Virus record (IMG/VR): IMGVR_UViG_3300014720_000141
Span: 1-28,280 of that record
From: a virus
DNA: 28,280 nt
Direction: 5' to 3' (one strand)
Positions within the stretch are counted from its first letter, which is position 1, and the number at the start of each line of letters is the position of its first letter. Made by a program: the position numbers and the translations under genes. The notes beneath the pieces were generated by a model. The model was not told where the DNA came from, made no database searches, and worked only from the letters and a program-made list of their open reading frames with translations. This document shows positions 15,772 to 24,348 of the stretch, one piece after another.

Positions 15772-17912
15772 TCTCTAGCCCAAGGACTTTTTTCGTAACC
15801 TAAAATCTTTTTTAGTCTATCCTTTCTATACCTCTGCTCTTTAATAATTGAAGAGTAGTTGATTGAGTTTTCATCAACTTGATTACCTAAAATAGATTGA
15901 AAATGTTTGTAGAGCTCAGTTCCAGCGATGGTAGGTGCTGCATCCTCGACAATCTCTCTATAGGGATGTTTTTGAAAAACAGATGAAGAATTTACAACGG
16001 TCATAACAATATCATCATTTCCGATATCAGCCGCATAACGTGTGTTTCCAAAAGCGGTAGTGTGTTTAACAAAAGTAGTTATCTCTCGTATATTATCTTC
16101 GTTGTTGATGATAATATTTTTCTTGTTCATATTATCTTGATAATCTTTAACTAGAAGATTTTTATTGTCACCTAATTTTAGACCGACTTTTTCTTCTATA
16201 GCATCGGATTTGTGCTTATATCGAAAGAATATATTACTACCATAGTTGTTATTACCGTCAAACACATGTGGTAAGTGTGCTAAAAACTCATTCCCGTAAG
16301 TATTAATCTCTAGAACTACCCTAAAATTATCAGGATCAAAAAACTCAAATGCTAGAATATAAAAAAGTTCAGCTAGTTGTTTAACCGATATAACATTACT
16401 TCTAAATAACCCAATTTGTTCTAAGCAAAAGAAATCGGAAAGGTTTTTATAATCTGTGCTGAAAGCTTCTACGGTGTCTATAGATTTAGGTGAAATCTTA
16501 AATACGTTCATGACTGAATAGTCTTGACCTAAACCTTCTGAGATATCAATCGAGATTATACCTTTAACTAACTTTCTTCTTTCTTGAGAAAAAATATCAG
16601 GATCATCAATCCATTTAAGATCTTGATAGGAAAAATTAAGTAATGTTTCCATCTTATCAATCTCTTGCCATTCGTAATTTTTCTTACCTTTAATAAGACC
16701 CTCTATAATACTCTCTGAAAGCAAAGATCTTGATGAGTTAATAAATCTTAATCCGAACTCTTGATTGAAGGCATCTTCTCCACCAATATCTTTAATCGCT
16801 TCTTCTTTCCATGTTGAAACTTCACCTATTTGAGAGATATGGATTTCCTTTCCACCAGGTGTTGAAAATCTAAACCCTTTAGATACCTCTTCGGTTATAA
16901 TATCATTATTATACACATGAACAACATCTTTATCAAAATCTGGATTGTATTTAAGTAAAACTTTTGTAGAGTCTTCAAACTCTTCTTTAGCAAGATCGAA
17001 TACCATCTCTTTAGTAAGACCTAGATCTCTCATCTTAAATGGATTTAATCGGTAATAAGTTACAAATCTACCCGGAACTTGATACCAATAGACTCGCATA
17101 GCTTTGTAGTTGTTTTTAAGAGGATCACCCTCTGGTCTTTCAGCTGCAGTTAAGAGTTTATAGAAAAGATTCATACCGTTTGGTGTTGAGGTAATAATAA
17201 TTTTCGAGTTCTGTATAGCAGATACTGTTGGATATGCTGCCGTATAGTATGGCTCGATGATATTTGAAGGTATATGTGCAAACTCGTCCATATAAAGAAG
17301 GTCAATCGTGAAACCAATAGCTGGTGTTTTAGATCTAGCTGCTGTTTTTATTCTACATCCATTATCAAAAACTATACTTCGTTGATTCCAGTTTTTTATA
17401 CCAGCCTTTAAAAAGAAAGGCAGTAGAACATAAATAGATTTGATCTTATCTACAATTTCAATAGTAGTAGCCGCGACGTTCGCTACGATCATCGCGTTTT
17501 TATCGTTATTAAATAGTAAAAAGTGTAGGATTGTAATTGCGGTATTAACTGTTTTTCCTACCTGCCTACTTGAACATAATATAGAAAATCTATTTTTAGA
17601 AAATAAATCCAAAATTTCTTTTTGATAATCACGAAGTTGGATGTGAGTAATCGTTCCATCCTCGGTTTTTATTTTACAATATTTTTGGGCGAAATATTTA
17701 ATATCAAGCTTACATTTGATGTATTCTTGAACTTCTTCTTCTGTTCTATTGAATACAATCCCACTTCTTCTTACACCGATTTCATTTTGAAACCATGGGT
17801 TTTGAAATCTTTTAACTACTACACCATCGTTGATACTTTTAGTTACATTATCAACCATTTTGGTTGTAAATACTATCTGTTTTACGACTTCTTCTTTTTT
17901 TGCTCCAGGCAT
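15768..17912 (-). CDS. 17: Terminase large subunit, gp17-like
   Basis: A 714-residue DNA-packaging motor protein (T4 gp17 is 610). ATPase domain: adenine-binding LRDYQKEIL (93-101), Walker A CSSRQVGKT (113-121), Walker B LLYMDE (205-210) and coupling motif TSTPNG (241-246). RNase H-like nuclease domain: SIDISEGLGQDYS with Asp456 and Asp464, VVLEINTYGNEF with Glu535, and GNDDIVM with Asp633/Asp634, corresponding to the T4 metal-binding triad. It translocates DNA into the prohead through the portal and cuts concatemers. Its stop shares bases with the ClpS stop (four-base tail-to-tail overlap). It is divergent from the candidate small terminase gene across a short region containing TATATATA. Confidence 0.95.
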   Translation of the reverse strand: MPGAKKEEVVKQIVFTTKMVDNVTKSINDGVVVKRFQNPWFQNEIGVRRSGIVFNRTEEEVQEYIKCKLDIKYFAQKYCKIKTEDGTITHIQLRDYQKEILDLFSKNRFSILCSSRQVGKTVNTAITILHFLLFNNDKNAMIVANVAATTIEIVDKIKSIYVLLPFFLKAGIKNWNQRSIVFDNGCRIKTAARSKTPAIGFTIDLLYMDEFAHIPSNIIEPYYTAAYPTVSAIQNSKIIITSTPNGMNLFYKLLTAAERPEGDPLKNNYKAMRVYWYQVPGRFVTYYRLNPFKMRDLGLTKEMVFDLAKEEFEDSTKVLLKYNPDFDKDVVHVYNNDIITEEVSKGFRFSTPGGKEIHISQIGEVSTWKEEAIKDIGGEDAFNQEFGLRFINSSRSLLSESIIEGLIKGKKNYEWQEIDKMETLLNFSYQDLKWIDDPDIFSQERRKLVKGIISIDISEGLGQDYSVMNVFKISPKSIDTVEAFSTDYKNLSDFFCLEQIGLFRSNVISVKQLAELFYILAFEFFDPDNFRVVLEINTYGNEFLAHLPHVFDGNNNYGSNIFFRYKHKSDAIEEKVGLKLGDNKNLLVKDYQDNMNKKNIIINNEDNIREITTFVKHTTAFGNTRYAADIGNDDIVMTVVNSSSVFQKHPYREIVEDAAPTIAGTELYKHFQSILGNQVDENSINYSSIIKEQRYRKDRLKKILGYEKSPWARD

Positions 17913-17935
17913 ATGAACCAGTATGTTTTTAATAA

Positions 17936-17943
17936 TATATATA
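17936..17943. promoter_or_regulatory. Late-promoter-like element between the divergent terminase genes
   Basis: TATATATA, self-complementary, lies about 23 bases from each start (minus ATG at 17912, plus ATG at 17966), so one element could drive both terminase genes. Confidence 0.55.
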
Positions 17944-17965
17944 GAAAAAATGGTTTTTTAAGTAA

Positions 17966-18577
17966 ATGGATAAAAAAGATCAAAAAATGTCCCAACTTCA
18001 AGAGGAGTTCGCACGCCTACAAAATGAGAGTAAAGAGATCGAAGTAGGTAAATATTTAGCTAAAAGAGAAGATTTACCAGATCTTGGAACTATACAGATC
18101 TATGATTATGATAAAGATATTGATGAAACTAGTGAGCAGTCTATAGAGATTTTAGAGAGCTTAGTAGACCTATACCTAGGTGATAATCCATCAATCAGAA
18201 AACACCCCTATGTTATCAATAAACTAAAAGAAGATGCTAATATCTACGCAGAAGCTCTTTTTTTACAGCGCATGGCTAGAAGAAACTTCTTAACTCAACT
18301 AAAACAAGTAGATAACGGTGATAACTCAGCTAGAATGCATGAAGTTATTAATCAATCCATTTCACAGATAAGAGAAAACACTAAATTTTCTCAATCTCAA
18401 AGAACTGAGCTAGAAAAATTCTATAAAGATATGCGTAAAGATTTTGGATTGAATGAAATATCTACTCAAGATGATGTAATATCTGGTGATGACGAATCAA
18501 CAGGTTCTACAACAAATCTTATGGATAATCGTTCACTAAACGACATGATTGATAAATATCTAAAAAATAAAGAATGA
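17966..18577 (+). CDS. Candidate terminase small subunit (gp16-like)
   Basis: A 203-residue, highly charged, mostly helical protein, divergently transcribed from the large terminase. The N-terminus is coiled-coil-like (MSQLQEEFARLQNESKEIEV). The centre has a long helical segment (IEILESLVDLYLGDNPSIRK, ALFLQRMARRNFLTQLKQVD), followed by an acidic Ser/Thr/Asp-rich linker and a short C-terminal helix (NDMIDKYLKNKE). T4 gp16 is 164 residues and likewise a helical, oligomer-forming protein that is poorly conserved. The call therefore rests on architecture and adjacency to gp17, not on a diagnostic motif. The stop overlaps the next start in an ATGA arrangement. Confidence 0.55.
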   Translation: MDKKDQKMSQLQEEFARLQNESKEIEVGKYLAKREDLPDLGTIQIYDYDKDIDETSEQSIEILESLVDLYLGDNPSIRKHPYVINKLKEDANIYAEALFLQRMARRNFLTQLKQVDNGDNSARMHEVINQSISQIRENTKFSQSQRTELEKFYKDMRKDFGLNEISTQDDVISGDDESTGSTTNLMDNRSLNDMIDKYLKNKE

Positions 18578-19008
18578 TTCTAGGCTCTTTAGAGGCATAT
18601 GATTATTTTTGGAAGCAGGACTGCTTTTCAGGACAGTTTAAGTTTTTCACTTCTATTGATAAATATTTATATCCAGAAAATTCGGTAATTTTTTTTATAA
18701 TCGAAATGGATTCCATACCTGTTTGTGTGGCTCATCTTGCTAAAGATTATGATTTTTAACAAAAAACAGCTTCTTTCAGATATCAAAATCCTTGGAAGAT
18801 AAATTTTATATCTACTCGTCTAGGTTTTGAAAGTAAAGGATTTGCAAAGACCATAATAGATGAAATTTTAGATTGGGCTGGGAAAAACGAGGTAACTCTT
18901 TTAGTTAGCGGATATTCACAAACAGGTTGGAAAAAGATAAGACCCTACTTTAGAAAAATGTCGAAACAAACAGATGTTCCGTTTTTAGATTTTGAGAAAA
19001 TTATTTAA
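18574..19008 (+). pseudogene. GNAT-type acetyltransferase interrupted by one in-frame TAA
   Basis: The frame opened by the ATG at 18574 gives 61 residues (ending AKDYDF), meets TAA at 18757-18759, and then continues in the same frame with QKTASFRYQNPWKINFISTR, GFESKGFAKTIIDEILDW and further text to TAA at 19006-19008. The complete product would be 143 residues. After the stop, the segment resembles the acetyl-CoA-binding core of GNAT N-acetyltransferases (beta-strand, then an ESKGFAKTII loop and helix, where the family has Q/RxxGxG/A). Before the stop, the strand SIPVCVAHLAKDYDF fits the preceding GNAT strands. Both halves look intact, with no frame shift, and the final stop overlaps the converging gene by eight bases as in a normal gene. 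Explanations are a recent nonsense mutation, readthrough at TAA-CAA, or a base-calling error. Confidence 0.75.
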
Positions 19009-19840
19009 AAGACTCGAAAGTTTTAATAAACTTTTGTAGAACAACCTGCCCCTCTTGAGTTTCTACTGGATTTACACCGTTATCAAATACCTGATGTGTT
19101 ATAAACTTACAAGGTAATTGAATGAGATTCTCTTTGATAACTTCCTGTATAGCTGGTGTTGAGTTTTTTAGACAATATCGAATAATATCATTGATGTAAC
19201 CTCTATATTTCGGTGTTTCTATAGAGTTATCCCAATAATTTACTTGGCGATACTCTTCTACTTCTTTATCAATAAATTTATTCTCTTCGATTTTGTAGCC
19301 GGTCATGTGCTGGGCTAATATTTTTAGCTTAGCGTATTTAACTTCATCTCTTTTTTGAGAATAAAAAGTTTCTGTAACAAAATAATATCTTTTTACATTT
19401 ACTCCGAACTCTCTGAAGGCATCTTGAAGTTTTTCTAGCATTTTTGTATAGGACGCTCTAGTTTGTTTCGAGAGTATAATATAGATATCATCTTCTGAGT
19501 TTTTTAGAGGTTCTAATATTTGATAGTTTATTTTATAATCAAGTTCGCCAATAATATCAGGATTCAAGAACTCTTGAAGTGAAATACCCAAATTTCCTAG
19601 ATTAACACCTGATTTTTTTATCTTTACACGAAGTTTGTTGTAGGTTTCGGTATCTAAATAGAACTTTTTCCCGTTAAAATCAATTTTATGACCGAGTTTT
19701 TGGTAAATACCAGATTCAAATAAATTGAAGTCTTCTGGTGAAATTTTCATGATAGGCTTATTTGGATTAAGCTTATCAACAATCCAGGCTTTTTGATTAA
19801 CCTTCAATAAACAATCTATATCGAAAAAGTGTGATTTCAT
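19001..19840 (-). CDS. HAD-superfamily-like phage protein
   Basis: A 279-residue protein. Possible HAD motifs occur in the correct order: FFDIDCLL (motif I DxD, Asp7/Asp9), YIILSKQTRAS (motif II, Ser124), a Lys-rich stretch VKYAKLKIL (motif III, Lys168-173) and VNYWDNS (motif IV, Asp204). The insert between motifs I and II (about residues 20-110) would be a cap-like domain. HAD enzymes are mostly phosphatases, and phage members include the phosphatase half of polynucleotide kinase, but substrate and activity are not assignable. From memory similar proteins occur in T4-like phages of marine bacteria as hypotheticals. The upstream AATATATAAC is probably its promoter. The 3' end overlaps the interrupted acetyltransferase gene by eight bases. 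Confidence 0.55.
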   Translation of the reverse strand: MKSHFFDIDCLLKVNQKAWIVDKLNPNKPIMKISPEDFNLFESGIYQKLGHKIDFNGKKFYLDTETYNKLRVKIKKSGVNLGNLGISLQEFLNPDIIGELDYKINYQILEPLKNSEDDIYIILSKQTRASYTKMLEKLQDAFREFGVNVKRYYFVTETFYSQKRDEVKYAKLKILAQHMTGYKIEENKFIDKEVEEYRQVNYWDNSIETPKYRGYINDIIRYCLKNSTPAIQEVIKENLIQLPCKFITHQVFDNGVNPVETQEGQVVLQKFIKTFESFK

Positions 19841-19850
19841 ATCTTGAAGT

Positions 19851-19860
19851 TATATATTAT
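19851..19860 (-). promoter_or_regulatory. Late-promoter-like element before the HAD-like gene
   Basis: ATAATATATA on the minus strand, about 11 bases upstream of the ATG at 19840. Confidence 0.45.
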
Positions 19861-19864
19861 TTTT

Positions 19865-19873
19865 TATATATAG
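19865..19873 (+). promoter_or_regulatory. Late-promoter-like element before the MORN-like gene
   Basis: TATATATAG, about 12 bases upstream of the ATG at 19886; it lies back to back with the minus-strand element at 19851-19860. Confidence 0.5.
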
Positions 19874-19885
19874 AGTATCTGATCT

Positions 19886-20170
19886 ATGAGGTATTCACAA
19901 TTAAAATTCGCTACTTCGATAATAACTGATCAGGATCGTATTGATGAAATCCTGAAATCTGAAGGTTTTCACTGGCTTATAGACTCTGAAATAGAGATGG
20001 CCAAAATAGAAATAAAAAGGGGAACGCTTATATGGTGGGATGGATTTTTCTATTCAGGTGACTGGCATTATGGTATTTTGAAAGGCGGAAAGTTCTGGGG
20101 AACTTTTCATAACGGTATTATCGAAGGAGGCCAATTTTATGGCAAGTTCATAAGTGGTGTTCGAGAATAA
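19886..20170 (+). CDS. Small MORN-like repeat protein
   Basis: A 94-residue protein. After a 45-residue leader it contains three or four short Gly/Trp/aromatic repeats: GTLIWWDGFFYSGDWHYG, ILKGGKFWGTFHNG and IIEGGQFYGKFISG. The W/F-x-G-x-F/W...G spacing resembles MORN repeats (beta-hairpins), which in cells bind lipids or proteins. Short phage proteins with such repeats are familiar in T4-like phages, but I know of no established function. No signal peptide is seen. It is the first gene of a plus-strand run driven by the TATATATAG element upstream. Confidence 0.75.
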   Translation: MRYSQLKFATSIITDQDRIDEILKSEGFHWLIDSEIEMAKIEIKRGTLIWWDGFFYSGDWHYGILKGGKFWGTFHNGIIEGGQFYGKFISGVRE

Positions 20171-20197
20171 ACACTTAAAAAAAAATAATTTACGGAT

Positions 20198-20635
20198 ATG
20201 AAAAAGAATTTAGAGAGCAACGAAAACCTAAGAACTAATAGAGTAGTTCTTATTGAAAAAGAGGCTAATGGTCAATTTTTCTTTGAAATTGGAAATGAAA
20301 TCACAATTGATTTTTGTGAAGCAGTAGCTATAATGATGTCAAAGATAAGAAAAGATGATCCGATTTGGTCTACAAAAATAGTTTTTGATAGAAATATAAA
20401 TCCCGTAAAATCACTTTATTGGCTTACTGGTGGTCATAAGGAGTGGCGACAACCAGAACATTATCGAGGAAATTGGGGAAAATTTTCAGCTAAATTCTCA
20501 GAAAGATGGTCTGATAAAATACTTAAAATATCAAAAAGAGCAAAAACTCTATCTGACGTAAGGAGTGGATTTCTAAAAGAAGTGAATTTTTTAGATATTT
20601 ATGAGTTTGCACTTAAAAACGAGATGTTAAAATAA
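20198..20635 (+). CDS. Unknown phage protein
   Basis: A 145-residue soluble protein that I do not recognise. It is basic with an aromatic-rich centre (SLYWLTGGHKEWRQPEHYRG and GKFSAKFSERWSDKILKISK) and a C-terminal helix. There is no signal peptide or membrane segment. It starts 27 bases after the MORN-like gene, with an A-rich leader and no promoter element of its own, so it is probably co-transcribed with that gene. The codon use and A/T richness look like those of its neighbours. Confidence 0.7.
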   Translation: MKKNLESNENLRTNRVVLIEKEANGQFFFEIGNEITIDFCEAVAIMMSKIRKDDPIWSTKIVFDRNINPVKSLYWLTGGHKEWRQPEHYRGNWGKFSAKFSERWSDKILKISKRAKTLSDVRSGFLKEVNFLDIYEFALKNEMLK

Positions 20636-20636
20636 A

Positions 20637-20644
20637 TATATAAC
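20637..20644 (+). promoter_or_regulatory. Late-promoter-like element before the 901-residue gene
   Basis: TATATAAC, immediately after the preceding stop and about 19 bases before the ATG at 20664. Confidence 0.45.
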
Positions 20645-20663
20645 TAAAAAAAAATATTTAGGT

Positions 20664-23369
20664 ATGCGGTATATTCTTAGAAGAGATACTTTTTTAGAAA
20701 AAGATAAGATAAATGAAGTTGTAAAAAATGATTTAACTTGGGGTGGATCTCTTTTTGGTAGGTTAATTAATTCAACAGTGCGTTTAGCACTGTTGAATTA
20801 TGATTCAATGATGATAGATGGATGCTTAGAAAATATTAGAAATACTATCTATGAAATTCTTCGTGAAAGTATGAATAAAGATCTAAGAGTAAAATTCTAC
20901 CGCCTCAGAATTAAAAATTTAGTAGCTCAAATAAAAGACGTTTCTCTAGCTAACAATACGGCTTTTCCAGATCACGATTCTAGAATCGACTGTTCACCTG
21001 GTACTCCGGGTAATACTAAATTGAATAGATTAATTGGGGCAGTTGGAAATGACACTGACATGGCCGCAACCCCAGATATTTTAGATAGGTGGAAAGATTT
21101 ACCAACTGGTTGTTTAATCGATCAGTTATTGAGTGAGATTGAAAATTCACCCGAGCTGAGAAGACTTTATAAAAGAGAAGAACTAGATGATCTTAGAGAT
21201 ATACATTCCGACTACGCTATTGAACTTAGAAGATACAGATGGAGTAAATGCAACCGAGGCCATGATCTAGGAGGTGATGATGCTCGTAACAAGCAATGGA
21301 AAGGTCGTAGAGTTGTATCAGATTCTGATGAGGTGTTAAGAAGAGAAATATCTGTAAAAGCTAATGAATCAATCAGTAGAAGGATATTTAAGAGGTTTTC
21401 TGAGTATGAAGAATATAGAGCGTTATTAGAATCTAAGAAGAAGAAAAAGACGAAAGATTGGTCATCAACAAGTACATCCAATAGAAATATTAACTACCAG
21501 ATTACACCTAATCAACAACAGCAACAAAATGTATTCAATATAAGCCCAATATTCCAAAATAATCCACACTTTCAACAACAAGCAAATCCATCAATTAATG
21601 TGAATACTGGTTCAGGAAGACGAGGTGGGTCAAGAAGTCTTGGTTCTATAACTACCTCAACTACAACTATTGGAGGTGGATCTATAACTACCTCAACTAC
21701 AACAATTGCTGGTGGAACTACAACTACCTCAACTACGACTATTGCAGGAGGACCTACAACTACCTCAACTACGACTATTGCAGGAGGACCTACAACTACC
21801 TCAACTACGACTATTGCAGGAGGACCTACAACTACCTCAACTACGTCTACAACAACTAAAAAAGAAAAATATATTGCTGATATTTGGAAAAGTTTCTTTC
21901 CCGAAGGATTAGGTGAATCCTATAATTATTCTATAAATGAATCAAAATCTAGAAATTTAGCAGCTTTCAGACTAACCAGGGATGATGAAAGAGAATTACA
22001 GGACCTGAATGCTCGATTAGTTGCAGGAACTTTTACTCTCAATTACTTGATAGCTTCAGACGCTATGGTCAGATTATTCAATTTATTAACAGTAGCCTAT
22101 AGATTATTTGCTACTGAAAATATACCATCAGGTAGGCCAGGTGGAAGAGTATCCATGTTCACTTTTCAACAATATCAAAAATTGGCAGGTGCAGATAAAT
22201 CCAGTGCAGCTGGAAGCACATCTAAAGATGGTGGGGGTGAAGCAATAATTCCCGGACCTGGACCTTGGGCAAAAGTCAAAGTTTATAGAAAATTCCAAAG
22301 ATTTGTTAATGAACTTTTACAAGACCAAGAATTGAGAAAAATATTTTCTAATATAAATTTCAATTATCCAGGATCCGAGGATAAATTCAACGATTCTTAC
22401 AATTTTCGGTTAATCAAAGAAAATGAAGATCCCTCAAAAAAACCTGAAATTACTAAAAAAGGTCAGATGGGCCCAGTTTTATTCAATCTACTTCAAGATT
22501 TAGCCACTCCATCAAAATGTAGAGGTGAAGATTTAATTGATGAGGCTACACGTAAATATTTTGGTGTTTCTATTCCCGAAAAGATAGAGCTGAAAAACGC
22601 TGCGAGTAAAGATAAAAATGATGACACTAATGTCAATTACCTAAGATGGCAAGAAAAAAGAGGACCATTCAAGCCAGGACAAAAATACAACTGGTGCGTT
22701 CCAGTGAGTCCGAAAACTGATTACGATTCAAATAAAGTCAAAGATGATGCAGATGACAGATTAGTAGATAAGACTGGATCAAAAGTAATTGTTTTTATAA
22801 CCGGACTAGGAAACCCAACTCCTATCGACAAAATCCAACTTACTCATAATGGTGTTCAGCTAAAATTTTATCCGGTGAAAATTACATTTAAAACTCCTTT
22901 AGTTGCTAACGATTACTATGGGAAAAATAGATCTGATTACGATGGATACCAAGACTATAGTAATACTTCAACCCCAGCGCCATCTATTTATTATGGGTAT
23001 TGCTGTGCACGTCCTAATAATGTATTCTGGTTATTTTATGTTAAACTTGAGGAACCAATCACAGAAGTGCATTTTCAAAAAGTTGAAATCACACCCGATA
23101 CCTTCGCTGATTTGAATGACCCAAAATCCGATGGCAAATCTGGTTCAGATCTAATCAAGTTATCCACTCTATATGATGTGAAAAATGGAGAAATTTCTTC
23201 ACATACTGAAAAAGTTGATAGTAATCCCGACGACAGAGCAAATTTTGATAGTTTTTACAACCGGAACTTGGATATTACACCATCAATTACGTTTAAGGAA
23301 TACATGGAAAAAATCTTAGATGTTACAGTAGTCGCAAATCATGATCGTCTTGGTGAATTAATATTGTAG
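20664..23369 (+). CDS. Large modular protein with Thr/Ser repeat spacer, probable virion protein
   Basis: A 901-residue protein, unrecognised as a whole. Residues 1-265 are a helical, highly charged domain (RRDTFLEKDKINEVVKNDL, LRVKFYRLRIKNLVAQIKD). Residues about 270-325 are Gln/Asn-rich (ITPNQQQQQNVFNISPIFQN). Residues about 329-400 are a Thr/Ser/Gly spacer made of 12-residue TTTSTTTIAGGP units. Residues about 405-620 form a second helical domain (YIADIWKSFFPEGLGESYNY), and residues about 690-830 a beta-rich domain (VIVFITGLGNPTPIDKIQLT, FWLFYVKLEEPITEVHFQKV) resembling a carbohydrate-binding-like sandwich. No signal peptide is seen. The layout suits a virion protein with a flexible linker, but this is inference. 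A perfect 14-bp inverted repeat lies inside the 5' coding region. Confidence 0.8.
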   Translation: MRYILRRDTFLEKDKINEVVKNDLTWGGSLFGRLINSTVRLALLNYDSMMIDGCLENIRNTIYEILRESMNKDLRVKFYRLRIKNLVAQIKDVSLANNTAFPDHDSRIDCSPGTPGNTKLNRLIGAVGNDTDMAATPDILDRWKDLPTGCLIDQLLSEIENSPELRRLYKREELDDLRDIHSDYAIELRRYRWSKCNRGHDLGGDDARNKQWKGRRVVSDSDEVLRREISVKANESISRRIFKRFSEYEEYRALLESKKKKKTKDWSSTSTSNRNINYQITPNQQQQQNVFNISPIFQNNPHFQQQANPSINVNTGSGRRGGSRSLGSITTSTTTIGGGSITTSTTTIAGGTTTTSTTTIAGGPTTTSTTTIAGGPTTTSTTTIAGGPTTTSTTSTTTKKEKYIADIWKSFFPEGLGESYNYSINESKSRNLAAFRLTRDDERELQDLNARLVAGTFTLNYLIASDAMVRLFNLLTVAYRLFATENIPSGRPGGRVSMFTFQQYQKLAGADKSSAAGSTSKDGGGEAIIPGPGPWAKVKVYRKFQRFVNELLQDQELRKIFSNINFNYPGSEDKFNDSYNFRLIKENEDPSKKPEITKKGQMGPVLFNLLQDLATPSKCRGEDLIDEATRKYFGVSIPEKIELKNAASKDKNDDTNVNYLRWQEKRGPFKPGQKYNWCVPVSPKTDYDSNKVKDDADDRLVDKTGSKVIVFITGLGNPTPIDKIQLTHNGVQLKFYPVKITFKTPLVANDYYGKNRSDYDGYQDYSNTSTPAPSIYYGYCCARPNNVFWLFYVKLEEPITEVHFQKVEITPDTFADLNDPKSDGKSGSDLIKLSTLYDVKNGEISSHTEKVDSNPDDRANFDSFYNRNLDITPSITFKEYMEKILDVTVVANHDRLGELIL
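20768..20800. repeat. Perfect 14-bp inverted repeat inside a coding region
   Basis: TAATTCAACAGTGC, loop GTTTA, GCACTGTTGAATTA. It encodes part of INSTVRLALLNYDS about 105 bases after the start codon. The stem is longer and more GC-containing than expected by chance in this AT-rich gene. There is no T-tract, so it is not a simple terminator. Confidence 0.85.
21648..21845 (+). repeat. 36-nt tandem repeat, five and a half units
   Basis: Units start at 21648, 21684, 21720, 21756, 21792 and (partial) 21828. Units three to five are identical; the first two have diverged. Each encodes TTSTTTIAGGPT-type text in frame with the surrounding protein, so length changes preserve the frame. Confidence 0.92.
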
Positions 23370-23371
23370 TT

Positions 23372-23926
23372 ATGACACATATTTATACCTATAAGTCATT
23401 CCTTGAAAAATATACGATACAAGTAGGTGAAAATGTATCTCTGGTAGATAAAAAAAATCACTATAATACCTTAGAAGATCAGATAAAGCAGTACGATTCT
23501 CAAAGACCCGGATTAGAAACTATCTATAATACCTATCTAGATAAGACAGATCTAATCAACCGTCTGAAACTTGGTAAGTTTATTCAAGACGCCCGGCAGC
23601 AAGAGATATCCTACATAAATCCTCTTTTTTCTAGCTATTCATCTATTTTAGATCTAAAAAGAAAAGTTAAAGATTTAGAAAATTTCAAGGTAAAAACCCA
23701 AAAAGAAGCTCAAGAAAAAGCACAAACTGAAAAATCACAACCCGAACTTTCTAAAGAACTCGAAGATCAATCAAAACTTCTTGATACTCAACTATCCACC
23801 AAAGAAGGGGAAATAAATCTTCTTAAGAGAAAAATATCTGAAGAAGAGACTAAACATCAAAAACTAATTACAGATTCTAAGAAAAAACTATCAGATCTTA
23901 GAATACAAATAGACAATTTCAAGTAA
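23372..23926 (+). CDS. Coiled-coil protein of unknown function
   Basis: A 184-residue soluble protein that starts two bases after the stop of the 901-residue gene, so the two are almost certainly co-transcribed and may act together. Residues 1-90 are mixed (MTHIYTYKSFLEKYTIQVGE). Residues about 95-184 are a strongly charged coiled coil with Lys/Glu/Gln (LKRKVKDLENFKVKTQKEAQ, LKRKISEEETKHQKLITDSK). There is no membrane segment or signal. Family not recognised; a tail or head assembly factor or a chaperone for the preceding protein are possibilities only. Confidence 0.75.
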   Translation: MTHIYTYKSFLEKYTIQVGENVSLVDKKNHYNTLEDQIKQYDSQRPGLETIYNTYLDKTDLINRLKLGKFIQDARQQEISYINPLFSSYSSILDLKRKVKDLENFKVKTQKEAQEKAQTEKSQPELSKELEDQSKLLDTQLSTKEGEINLLKRKISEEETKHQKLITDSKKKLSDLRIQIDNFK

Positions 23927-23966
23927 AAAACCTATCTTTTTGTAAAAAAACCCATTTTTTTTTTAA

Positions 23967-23973
23967 TATATAG
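23967..23973 (+). promoter_or_regulatory. Late-promoter-like element before the holin-like gene
   Basis: TATATAG, about 19 bases upstream of the ATG at 23993; it would start the envelope-gene cluster that runs to the window end. Confidence 0.55.
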
Positions 23974-23992
23974 AAATAAAAAAAAATAAGTT

Positions 23993-24343
23993 ATGGGACT
24001 ACTTACAAAACTACTCTACAACACAGAGTATCAAAAAGTTGAGCCGGACGAACGGTTCACTTTCATGCTGCAAACTATGCAGTCTAATAGATGGAAGATC
24101 ACACTGATTATTCTATCAACATTTTTCTTTATAATCTTTGGTATAGTCATGGCCGTACTATTCAAAGCTACAATTGCCGAAGCCTGGAAAGAACTTTTAC
24201 TTATCCTTCTAGGTGCTTTTGTTGGTAATTTGAACAAAGTAATTGATTTCTGGTTCTCAAACGAAGACAGAGATAAAATGCTCGTTCAAAAAATGGATGA
24301 AGAAGACGGAGTGTCTCTCTCATCTGCAAATACAACAGGATAA
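23993..24343 (+). CDS. Two-TM holin-like protein
   Basis: A 116-residue protein with two hydrophobic segments, residues about 34-57 (KITLIILSTFFFIIFGIVMA) and about 65-83 (WKELLLILLGAFVGNLNKVI), joined by a short loop. The N-terminus is polar and charged, and the C-terminus acidic (DKMLVQKMDEEDG). Size, two-TM topology and the GAFVGNLNKVIDFWF text resemble class II phage holins and holin-like families, which make the inner membrane permeable to endolysin at lysis. No endolysin gene is visible here, so the assignment is tentative. It stands at the head of a plus-strand series of exported proteins. Confidence 0.65.
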   Translation: MGLLTKLLYNTEYQKVEPDERFTFMLQTMQSNRWKITLIILSTFFFIIFGIVMAVLFKATIAEAWKELLLILLGAFVGNLNKVIDFWFSNEDRDKMLVQKMDEEDGVSLSSANTTG

Positions 24344-24348
24344 TAGCC

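Noticed and set aside
18757-18759. TAA reassigned to an amino acid in this phage
   Set aside because: Most genes here end at TAA exactly at or just before the next gene, so TAA works as a stop.
21648-21845. CRISPR array
   Set aside because: The 36-nt units are directly tandem with no spacers and are translated in frame within a large gene.
23927-23966. Terminator in the T-rich gap before the holin-like gene
   Set aside because: There are T and A runs but no stem that I can pair convincingly.
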